This document shows positions 1 through 4,841 of a stretch of DNA of 5,559 nt, piece after piece (positions within the stretch are counted from its first letter, which is position 1; every line of letters begins with the position of its first letter). The notes below the pieces were generated by a model. It was not told the origin of the DNA and searched no databases. It saw only the letters and a program-made list of their open reading frames with translations. Made by a program: the position numbers and the translations under genes. Location of the stretch: contig JAIRTN010000103.1 in assembly GCA_031254905.1 (NCBI GenBank), forward strand, positions 1-5,559. The letters run 5' to 3'. The stretch comes from Coriobacteriales bacterium (lineage in GTDB: Bacteria > Actinomycetota > Coriobacteriia > Coriobacteriales > UBA8131).

Positions 1-17
1 GCCACGAGGGCCGGCAC

Positions 18-2828
18 TTAGTGAATCCAGCGATTGACGGTTTCGTCGAGAAGTTCGATGTCGATGGGTTTGGAGATGAATCCGGTAAAGCCGTTGTTCA
101 GGAACATCTCCTCGTTGCCGGTGAGCGCGTTGGCGGTCAGGGCGACGATGGGCACCGAGCGCGCGTAGGCGGAATCGAGGGCGCGGATACGCTGGGTGGC
201 TTCTATTCCGTCCATTCCGGGCATCATGTGGTCCATGAAGATGATGTCGTAAGGCTTTGGGTTTGTGCTTGTTCCGTCAGAGGCATCTGCACCATCGGCA
301 CCAGAGCCAGCACCACCCCCGCCGCTGCCCTCCAGAGAACCTTCGCCTCCCTTGGGCACAAGTTCCGCAACCGCACGAACCTTGTCCACGGCCTCTTGCC
401 CGCAGAAAGCCGAATCAACCTCAATGCCATAGGGCTCAAGCAGTCCTTCGGCAACGGCGATATTAACGGCAACGTCGTCAACCACCAGCACCCTGCCATG
501 GGGAAGCCAACTGCGCTCGAGTTTGTTCGCCGGGCTCTGCTCCTCAACATCGAAACGTAACTCGCTCAGTCTGCGGGCATGTTCCTCGCCCAGTGGCGTT
601 GGGTCGACTATCGCTTGCGGTAGTTCAATCGTAAAGATGCTGCCCTTACCATAGGTGCTTTGGGCCTGTATGCTGCCGCCCATCATGGCGAGCAGTTGTC
701 GCGTTATCGAGAGACCAAGCCCGGTGCCTTCGACCTTACGGTTTGCCTGTGCGTCGAGTTGGCTGTATTCGTCGAACAGACGCTCAATGTCCGCGGGTTT
801 GATGCCGATTCCCGTGTCGCTGATGGCGATGTGGATATGGGCGAGTTTTCCATCGGGGGAGCGTAGCGATTTTATCACCATACGCACTTCCCCTTCATTG
901 GTGTATTTGATACCGTTGGATAGCACGTTGTTGAGAATCTGCTTGAAACGGAGTTCGTCGCCGTGCAGGGAGGTGGGGAGGTCGGAATCGATTTCGAGGA
1001 TGAGGCGTATGGGTTTGTCGCCGATGCGGATTACGTTGATTTGGGTGACATCGTTGATGACGCTGGCGAGGTGGTAGTCGACGGGTACGATGTCGAAGCT
1101 GCCCGCCTCGATTTTGGATATGTCGAGGATGTCGTTGATGATGCCGAGCAAGGTGGTGCCTGAGCTGCGTATTTGGTTGATGCTTTGGTGGGTTTGCTGG
1201 GGCAGGTCTTTTTCGAGTTCGATGTCGCTGAGGCCGATGATGGCGTTGAGTGGGGTGCGTATCTCGTGGCTCATGGTGGCAAGGAACTGGCTTTTTGCCC
1301 GCGAGGCCTGCTGCGCGACCCTGACTTGCTCGGCGAGTTCGTGAGTGCGCTCGCGTACGATTTTCTCCAGCCTGACGTTAAGGTCGTCCGCCCGGTTAAA
1401 CGAGAGGGTGAAATGCCGCGCGAGGACGATTGCTGAGAGGATGGTGAAGGCGAAGAAGCTGTAGCGCGTGACGGCGATGCCCGTGTGGAACATGGTTGCG
1501 TCGAGCAGGTCGTAGACCGCGGTCATCACCACAAAGAGCAGCACGAGGGAGAAGTTGCCGAGCGGGGTTCTTACTAAATCCCTGCGTACGATGCTGAGAT
1601 AGCGTTGCGGGCGCCTGCTTTCGCGTGCCTGCTTCCAAGAAACGCGGGCGCGCCAGAAGAAGCGAAACAGCAGGTCGTAGCCTACCAGATAGACAATGAG
1701 CAGCACGAGGCTGATTTGCCAGTAGCTCAAGATGTCGTCGAGGAACTGCAGGGAAACCACATATTCGGCGATGATGGTGAGCAGGCAGAATAAGCCGTAG
1801 ATGCGCGTTGGCCAGCGCGTTTTGCCGATGTCGATGAGCTCGAGGAAGGCGGTAAGCAGGAAGGGGAGGACAAACAGCGAGGTGTATTCAAGGCGCTGGA
1901 TGATGTTCCAGTCCGCGATGAGCATGTGGATTACCGAACTGCGCGTCATGAAATAGATGCCGGAGAAGATGCTGAACAGGCCGAAGCAGAAGTTGTAGCG
2001 GTCGTTGAGGCGCAGGGAGAACAGCAGCAGGTGGTAAAGGCCCATGAGAATATAGACCGTGCAGAAAATCAGGGTCAGGTAGTCGGCGGTTTGCGTGATG
2101 ATGTATTCGTAGGAGGCGATGTAGTACGGGGACTGGTAAAACAGGCCGGTATAGCCGCCGTGCGCCGTGCCGATGATGCGTATGGTGAGCAGGTTTTCGC
2201 CGAGCCTGAACAGGGTGGGGTCAAGTTCGAAGCCGTAGTTGCGCCGCGTGTTATGCGTGAGGATGGTGCCGCTCTCGTCGATGTTCAGATGCGAATCGAC
2301 GAGGGCGCCGTTGAAGAATATCTGCCAGTTGTCGCCGATGCCCGCCAAGTAGATGCCCGGGATGATTGGCGGGGTTTCTCCGAGCACAGCCATCTGCATC
2401 TCGTCCATCTCGAAGGGGATGGCGATGGTATACTCCCGGTCGTTTTCTTGAAAGATGTCGGCGAACGAGGCGGGGAGGGGGTTGTCGGAGCAAATTGTCG
2501 ACGCGTCGGGCAGGAGTGTGTCTTGCGGGGTTATGACTTTCTGCCAGCCGTTTGGCGCTTCTTGGGGGGTTTGGGCGCCCGATGCCGTGTCCTGCTCGCC
2601 CGATGCCGTGTCCTGCGGCGTGCCCTGCTCGCCCGATGCGCCCGCCTCCGCTATCGGCGCGTCAACGGTGCTAAGGTCGAAGCCTGTTTTGAGGTAGATG
2701 GGGTAGTCGCGCAGGTTAACGTAGAACGCGGGGCTGAGCGATGTCTGCGCAATAATGAACGCCACAAGCAAGCTCGTTGTCACGGCGGTAATTGCCAGAA
2801 GCCCGGTAATTGCAAGCGCCTTCTTCAT
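18..2828 (-). CDS. 7TMR-DISM-type membrane hybrid sensor histidine kinase with C-terminal receiver domain
   Basis: A 936-residue hybrid sensor kinase that should autophosphorylate on His and pass the phosphate to its own receiver. Seen: a signal-anchor helix (about 5-28); a low-complexity linker (58-93); a beta-rich outer domain (about 95-240) with jelly-roll-like motifs DNWQIFFNGALV and LRLGENLLTIRI; seven hydrophobic helices (about 250-271, 277-296, 315-333, 341-360, 370-392, 424-443, 453-472); a coiled coil (480-512); the HisKA H-box SHEIRTPLN with H521; N-box N634/N638; G1 DTGIGI at 671; G2 EGTGLGL at 700; and a receiver (778-936) with D784/D785, phosphoacceptor D866, T898 and K920. This order matches the 7TMR-DISM sensor family; the ligand is unknown. 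The receiver has a Gly/Ser-rich insert (825-857). No HPt or DNA-binding output domain is present. Start: an ATG at 2849 would add seven residues, but the one at 2828 has a purine-rich AAGGGGG 11 nt upstream and better fits the -10 at 2864-2869. The stop is TAA. Confidence 0.93.
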   Translation of the reverse strand: MKKALAITGLLAITAVTTSLLVAFIIAQTSLSPAFYVNLRDYPIYLKTGFDLSTVDAPIAEAGASGEQGTPQDTASGEQDTASGAQTPQEAPNGWQKVITPQDTLLPDASTICSDNPLPASFADIFQENDREYTIAIPFEMDEMQMAVLGETPPIIPGIYLAGIGDNWQIFFNGALVDSHLNIDESGTILTHNTRRNYGFELDPTLFRLGENLLTIRIIGTAHGGYTGLFYQSPYYIASYEYIITQTADYLTLIFCTVYILMGLYHLLLFSLRLNDRYNFCFGLFSIFSGIYFMTRSSVIHMLIADWNIIQRLEYTSLFVLPFLLTAFLELIDIGKTRWPTRIYGLFCLLTIIAEYVVSLQFLDDILSYWQISLVLLIVYLVGYDLLFRFFWRARVSWKQARESRRPQRYLSIVRRDLVRTPLGNFSLVLLFVVMTAVYDLLDATMFHTGIAVTRYSFFAFTILSAIVLARHFTLSFNRADDLNVRLEKIVRERTHELAEQVRVAQQASRAKSQFLATMSHEIRTPLNAIIGLSDIELEKDLPQQTHQSINQIRSSGTTLLGIINDILDISKIEAGSFDIVPVDYHLASVINDVTQINVIRIGDKPIRLILEIDSDLPTSLHGDELRFKQILNNVLSNGIKYTNEGEVRMVIKSLRSPDGKLAHIHIAISDTGIGIKPADIERLFDEYSQLDAQANRKVEGTGLGLSITRQLLAMMGGSIQAQSTYGKGSIFTIELPQAIVDPTPLGEEHARRLSELRFDVEEQSPANKLERSWLPHGRVLVVDDVAVNIAVAEGLLEPYGIEVDSAFCGQEAVDKVRAVAELVPKGGEGSLEGSGGGGAGSGADGADASDGTSTNPKPYDIIFMDHMMPGMDGIEATQRIRALDSAYARSVPIVALTANALTGNEEMFLNNGFTGFISKPIDIELLDETVNRWIH
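2577..2640. repeat. 21-bp tandem repeat inside the kinase gene (heptapeptide DTASGEQ)
   Basis: A 19-bp sequence, gcccgatgccgtgtcctgc, occurs perfectly at 2577-2595 and 2598-2616, giving a 21-bp period. A 15-bp part of the array (2592-2606) recurs at 2625-2639. The period is a multiple of three, so copies can be gained or lost without a frameshift. On the minus strand it encodes the DTASGEQ/DTASGAQ heptads in the linker between the signal anchor and the outer sensor domain. Confidence 0.9.
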
Positions 2829-2839
2829 AGTGCAGGCTG

Positions 2840-2846
2840 CCCCCTT
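2840..2846 (-). promoter_or_regulatory. Shine-Dalgarno-like AAGGGGG of the kinase gene
   Basis: On the minus strand AAGGGGG precedes the ATG at 2828 with an 11-nt spacer. This is long for a ribosome binding site, but no better site is seen before the alternative ATG at 2849, which would have almost no leader if the -10 at 2864-2869 is used. It therefore decides the start chosen here. Confidence 0.5.
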
Positions 2847-2863
2847 CATGCACGGATGAACTC

Positions 2864-2869
2864 ATTATA
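2864..2869 (-). promoter_or_regulatory. Perfect -10 hexamer TATAAT for the kinase gene
   Basis: The minus strand reads TATAAT at 2869-2864. Transcription would start near 2857, leaving a leader of about 29 nt to the ATG at 2828 and only about 8 nt to the ATG at 2849. No good -35 hexamer is visible at 15-18 bp (GCTGCT at 17 bp), and there is no TGn extension, so an activator or a weak promoter is possible. It suggests the kinase is transcribed separately from the SPFH gene. Confidence 0.5.
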
Positions 2870-2951
2870 GTCTAAATTGCGGCGGAAGCAGCACGAGAGA
2901 GGTGGGCGGCTATCGTAGCTGGCAAAGGCGGGTGTCGCACACGTGGCAGGT

Positions 2952-2978
2952 GGGGCGTGCGGGTGGGGTGTTATGGGG
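2952..2978 (+). other. Candidate G-quadruplex motif on the plus strand
   Basis: Four G-tracts of 4, 3, 4 and 4 (starting at 2952, 2961, 2965 and 2975) are separated by loops of 5, 1 and 6 nt, which fits the usual G3+N1-7 pattern. The G-rich strand is the template for leftward transcription, so the leftward RNA would be C-rich here. Folding is not shown. Confidence 0.45.
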
Positions 2979-2991
2979 AGAAGTACGTAGC

Positions 2992-3044
2992 GAGGGGCGC
3001 TCGACGGCGCCCCTCACCTCACGCGCGGCGCTGAAACGCCGCGC
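2992..3044 (-). terminator. Two back-to-back GC-rich hairpins, possible terminator of the SPFH unit
   Basis: Hairpin one pairs gaggggcgc (2992-3000) with gcgcccctc (3007-3015), a perfect 9-bp stem with a 6-nt loop. Hairpin two pairs gcgcggcg (3023-3030) with cgccgcgc (3037-3044), a perfect 8-bp stem with a 6-nt loop. They lie about 140 nt downstream of the SPFH stop and before the kinase promoter, where a terminator is expected. Neither is followed by a T-run on either strand, so intrinsic termination is doubtful; RNA 3'-end protection, a Rho-related pause site or a protein-binding palindrome are alternatives. Confidence 0.4.
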
Positions 3045-3092
3045 TAACACACGGTTGATACACGGTTGGCACACGCCGCACGCTTGGCACTG

Positions 3093-3180
3093 GCGTGCAG
3101 GAGCGCCGGCGTGCAGACGTGCCAATGCGACGGTGCGTCAGAGCACCAGCGTGCCAATGCGTCAGTGCACCGGCACCGCA
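3093..3180. repeat. Degenerate 8-bp periodic array, eleven units
   Basis: Cut into octamers from 3093, eleven consecutive units share the pattern R-N-G-Y-R-N-M-R: position 1 purine 11/11, position 3 G 10/11, position 4 pyrimidine 11/11, position 5 purine 10/11, position 8 purine 11/11. Longer exact matches lie at multiples of eight: gcgtgcag at 3093 and 3109 (16), tgcgtcag at 3134 and 3158 (24), and cgtgccaatgcg at 3118 and 3150 (32). The array ends directly at the SPFH stop codon. Confidence 0.75.
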
Positions 3181-4131
3181 CTACCGCTGCGCGGTATCCT
3201 TCAGCGTGCTTTCCAGCATCTCCCCAAAGACACCCGCGGAACTCGCGAGCCCCTGCATTTCGAGCGGCATGAATATCTTGGTCGCGTTGCCGTTCGCAAC
3301 ATACTTAAGTGCCTCAAGATAGCGTACGGTGATAAGGTCGCGGGTTGGTCCGCCGTCGTGAATCGCCCCAAAGACGTTACGGATTGCCTGTGCTTCACCT
3401 TCCGCGTTAAGGATTTTCTGCGAACGCTCGGCGTCGGCGATTTCCTTGATGGCGGTTGCCCGTCCCTCGGCTTCGAGAATGGCGCTCTGCTTCGTACCTT
3501 CGGCGCGGGCGATGGCGGCGGCCTTGTCGCCTTCGGCCTCAAGAATCATGGCGCGGCGGTCGCGCTCCGCCTTCATCTGGCGGTGCATGGCCTGAGTTAC
3601 GTCGGCCGGCGGCTCAATGCGCTGGAGTTCTACGCGCACAACGCGCACGCCCCATTTGTCGGTTGCCTCGTCGAGGATGTCGCGCAACGTGATGTTGATT
3701 TTCTCACGGCTCGTCAGCGATTCATCAAGCTGCATTTCGCCAACGACGTTACGGAGATTGGTCTGGGCGAGTTTGGTTGCGGCAAGGTAGAAATTCGTCA
3801 CGTTGTAGATAAGCTTAAAGGGGTCGGTCGCCTCGTAGTAGACCACGGCGTCTACGGTGACAGCAACGTTGTCCTTCGTGATAACCTCTTGCGGCGGTAC
3901 GTCAACGACGTTCTCGCGCATATCGACCTTAGTCACGCGATCCATGAAGGGGATGAGCAGGTGCAGGCCCGGTTCCCACGTGCGCAGGAACTTACCGAGG
4001 CGCTCAACCACACCCTTCTCGTAGGGGCGGATGATTTTAATCGACCGAACAGCATATACCAGCAGCACAAAAATGATAACTAGGCCGATGATGGTAATAG
4101 GATTGAGTATCATCGCAAAAATGTCGTCCAT
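3181..4131 (-). CDS. SPFH/band 7 (stomatin/QmcA-like) membrane protein
   Basis: A 316-residue protein close to the usual length of the QmcA/stomatin/paraslipin branch of the SPFH family. Seen: one N-terminal membrane helix (about 8-28); the band 7 domain beginning at [15 protein letters not shown] (34-48), with [14 protein letters not shown] (53-66) and the strand [14 protein letters not shown] (87-100); the conserved [12 protein letters not shown] (171-182); then a long charged helix with AEG motifs (199, 210, 221, 243), typical of the oligomerising coiled coil. Known of the family: these proteins form large membrane oligomers or microdomains and affect quality control of membrane proteins; the exact role here is inferred. 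It follows the NfeD gene after a gap of about 114 bp in the same direction, the classical NfeD-SPFH pairing. The first ATG is preferred because GGGAG precedes it by 3 nt, whereas the ATG at codon 7 has no such site. The stop is TAG. Confidence 0.93.
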   Translation of the reverse strand: MDDIFAMILNPITIIGLVIIFVLLVYAVRSIKIIRPYEKGVVERLGKFLRTWEPGLHLLIPFMDRVTKVDMRENVVDVPPQEVITKDNVAVTVDAVVYYEATDPFKLIYNVTNFYLAATKLAQTNLRNVVGEMQLDESLTSREKINITLRDILDEATDKWGVRVVRVELQRIEPPADVTQAMHRQMKAERDRRAMILEAEGDKAAAIARAEGTKQSAILEAEGRATAIKEIADAERSQKILNAEGEAQAIRNVFGAIHDGGPTRDLITVRYLEALKYVANGNATKIFMPLEMQGLASSAGVFGEMLESTLKDTAQR

Positions 4132-4134
4132 GGT

Positions 4135-4158
4135 CTCCCTTTCTCCGTTTCTCCGTTT
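4135..4158 (-). promoter_or_regulatory. Triple tandem octamer carrying Shine-Dalgarno-like GGAG motifs before the SPFH gene
   Basis: On the minus strand the leader reads aaacggag, aaacggag, aaagggag, then acc and the ATG at 4131. Each 8-bp unit ends in a GGAG/GGGAG motif. Only the last one is near the start (3-nt spacer, rather short); the next lies 11 nt away. The two outer copies could act as ribosome standby sites or be remains of slipped-strand duplication. Confidence 0.65.
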
Positions 4159-4245
4159 TTGAGGAAGCGCTGATTCAGTAATGGCTCAATAATTAATACT
4201 ACTTCAATCAGTACTTCTCTCACTAACTCACTAAAAACCAAAACC
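4159..4245. other. NfeD-SPFH intergenic stretch with an AT-rich patch
   Basis: Between the two minus-strand genes lies an AT-rich patch (about 4179-4210) that could hold a second promoter, but no convincing -35/-10 pair was found. It also carries an inverted pair, ctgatt at 4170-4175 and aatcag at 4206-4211, too far apart to be a compact hairpin. No terminator hairpin follows nfeD, which supports co-transcription of both genes. Confidence 0.4.
4219..4234. repeat. Tandem octamer CTCACTAA x2 just downstream of nfeD
   Basis: ctcactaa occurs at 4219-4226 and again directly at 4227-4234 (ttagtgag twice on the minus strand), 12 bp after the nfeD stop. It is a second perfect 8-bp tandem duplication in the same 114-bp intergenic gap. 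Confidence 0.85.
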
Positions 4246-4689
4246 CTAGCGCGGCACTTCCTCCACGATAAGGTGAACGCCCTCTACACGCAGCACCTTC
4301 ACAGGCGTATCGATTGCCAGACGGGTGCCTGTCTCAGTTGTCACGTTCCACACTTCGCGCTCGACTCGGGCGCGGTTTTCCCCGGACGAAGTGCTTCCTT
4401 CGATAATGTGTCCGGTCATGCCGATGAGCCGGTCAACACCGCTTTTCGTTTTCTCGGCGCCAGCGGTCAGGCGCTTTACCAGCGGGCGCAGTAAGACGAG
4501 CGCCAGCAGGGAGACAACAACGAAAAGCACCCATTGGAGCCAAAGGTCCAAGCCAAACAAGTTCGCGAGAAACGCGACTGTCGCCCCAATTCCGAAAGGA
4601 AGCAGGAAAAACGTCACCGTCAGCATCTCACCAATGTAAAGCGCGGCGGCGAGTATCAGCCATACCCAAAACCACAAAAAATCCGGCAT
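4246..4689 (-). CDS. NfeD family membrane protein (short form, partner of SPFH protein)
   Basis: A 147-residue protein of the short NfeD type, lacking the N-terminal serine-protease domain of long NfeD proteins. Seen: three hydrophobic helices (about 5-22, 25-45, 51-70), a charged linker (72-86), and a C-terminal OB-fold-like segment (87-146) with LIGMTGHIIEG, REVWNVTTE, the basic-hydrophobic strand TPVKVLRVEGVHLIVEE. Known of the family: short NfeD proteins such as E. coli YbbJ are encoded beside SPFH proteins and are thought to work with them in membrane quality control; a direct interaction here is inferred from that pairing and from the SPFH gene lying next downstream. The start at 4689 is chosen because a perfect AGGAGG lies 4 nt upstream. 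An in-frame ATG at 4716 would add nine residues (MKEQTRGGL) but falls inside a tandem repeat and has no ribosome binding site. The stop is TAG. Confidence 0.92.
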   Translation of the reverse strand: MPDFLWFWVWLILAAALYIGEMLTVTFFLLPFGIGATVAFLANLFGLDLWLQWVLFVVVSLLALVLLRPLVKRLTAGAEKTKSGVDRLIGMTGHIIEGSTSSGENRARVEREVWNVTTETGTRLAIDTPVKVLRVEGVHLIVEEVPR

Positions 4690-4693
4690 AAGT

Positions 4694-4699
4694 CCTCCT
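4694..4699 (-). promoter_or_regulatory. Perfect Shine-Dalgarno AGGAGG of nfeD
   Basis: The minus strand reads AGGAGG at 4699-4694, followed by a 4-nt spacer and the ATG at 4689. It decides that start over the longer in-frame option at 4716. Confidence 0.85.
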
Positions 4700-4700
4700 C

Positions 4701-4730
4701 TCGTTTGCTCTTTCATTTGCTCTTTCGTTT
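4701..4730. repeat. 12-bp tandem repeat, two and a half units, in the nfeD leader
   Basis: On the plus strand tcgtttgctctt (4701-4712) is followed by tcatttgctctt (4713-4724) and tcgttt (4725-4730). The units differ at one base, and this C/T change creates the spurious upstream ATG at 4716. The minus-strand RNA would be purine-rich (aaacgaaagagc and variants) just upstream of AGGAGG. Confidence 0.8.
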
Positions 4731-4741
4731 ACACACTATCC

Positions 4742-4750
4742 ATTATCGCA
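4742..4750 (-). promoter_or_regulatory. Extended -10 promoter for nfeD-SPFH
   Basis: The minus strand reads TGC GATAAT (4750-4742), an extended -10 with one mismatch to TATAAT. The -35 at 17 bp is weak (TCCCAA, 4770-4765), which is usual for extended -10 promoters. Transcription would start near 4735 and give a leader of roughly 45 nt containing the 12-bp repeats. Confidence 0.5.
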
Positions 4751-4770
4751 TGAATCCCTCTCATTTGGGA

Positions 4771-4776
4771 TATAAT
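4771..4776 (+). promoter_or_regulatory. Perfect -10 hexamer TATAAT for argS
   Basis: TATAAT lies 65 nt upstream of the argS ATG, giving an expected leader of about 58 nt. No good -35 is seen at 16-18 bp. The heptamer atttggg occurs at 4763-4769 and 4775-4781, overlapping and flanking this hexamer, so a repressor site is conceivable. The element lies back to back with the nfeD promoter, so polymerases for the two directions would compete. Confidence 0.5.
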
Positions 4777-4831
4777 TTGGGCTTCCTCATCCCGTCTTGT
4801 AATTGGGGCTGCCGCCGAAGGCGCCCAGTAT

Positions 4832-4837
4832 GGAGAG
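4832..4837 (+). promoter_or_regulatory. Shine-Dalgarno GGAGAG of argS
   Basis: GGAGAG lies 4 nt before the ATG at 4842 (6 nt from the end of GGAG). An in-frame ATG at 4830 overlaps this site and has no equivalent of its own, so 4842 is the better start. Confidence 0.75.
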
Positions 4838-4841
4838 AACC

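Larger units (their letters stand above)
2870..3180. other. Gene-free intergenic stretch with G-tracts, two hairpins and short repeats
   Basis: About 310 bp lie between the SPFH stop and the kinase promoter. No open frame here looks protein-like, and the plus-strand frames through it continue as antisense of neighbouring genes. From left to right it holds a G-tract cluster (2952-2978), two adjacent GC-rich hairpins (2992-3015 and 3023-3044), a duplicated acacggttg (3049-3057 and 3060-3068, period 11), ttggcac at 3066 and 3084 with its inverse gtgccaa at 3119 and 3151, and an 8-bp periodic array (3093-3180). A small RNA cannot be ruled out but no promoter-terminator pair for one was seen. Confidence 0.7.

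Noticed and set aside
1..17. GC-rich stretch after the kinase stop as a possible terminator
   Set aside because: Only 17 bases are available; a gcc/ggc pairing of 3 bp is too short to call, and any T-run would be outside the window.
1926..2870. Plus-strand open frame of 314 codons opposite the sensor part of the kinase
   Set aside because: The translation is Val/Glu/Gly/Arg-rich with no domain, as expected of the complement of a membrane protein gene. The minus-strand frame has unmistakable kinase motifs.
3049..3172. Possible CRISPR array because of repeated motifs such as cgtgccaatgcg
   Set aside because: Repeats are 8-12 bp, overlapping and at variable multiples of eight, without unique spacers of constant length or any cas gene.
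3066..3322. Overlapping small plus-strand frames in the repeat region, rich in Arg, Cys and Ala
   Set aside because: Their composition is explained by the 8-bp periodic DNA, they lack ribosome binding sites and they run into the antisense of the SPFH gene.
2902..4083. Long plus-strand open frame of 393 codons opposite the SPFH gene
   Set aside because: It is antisense to a clearly conserved SPFH protein, begins in the repeat-rich intergenic stretch and has no recognisable domain. Its length follows from the codon use of the real gene.
4808..4827. Small hairpin in the argS leader (cgcc-gaa-ggcg) as a T-box or attenuator
   Set aside because: A 4-bp stem with a 3-nt loop is too weak. The roughly 58-nt leader is too short for a T-box and no T-box sequence is visible.
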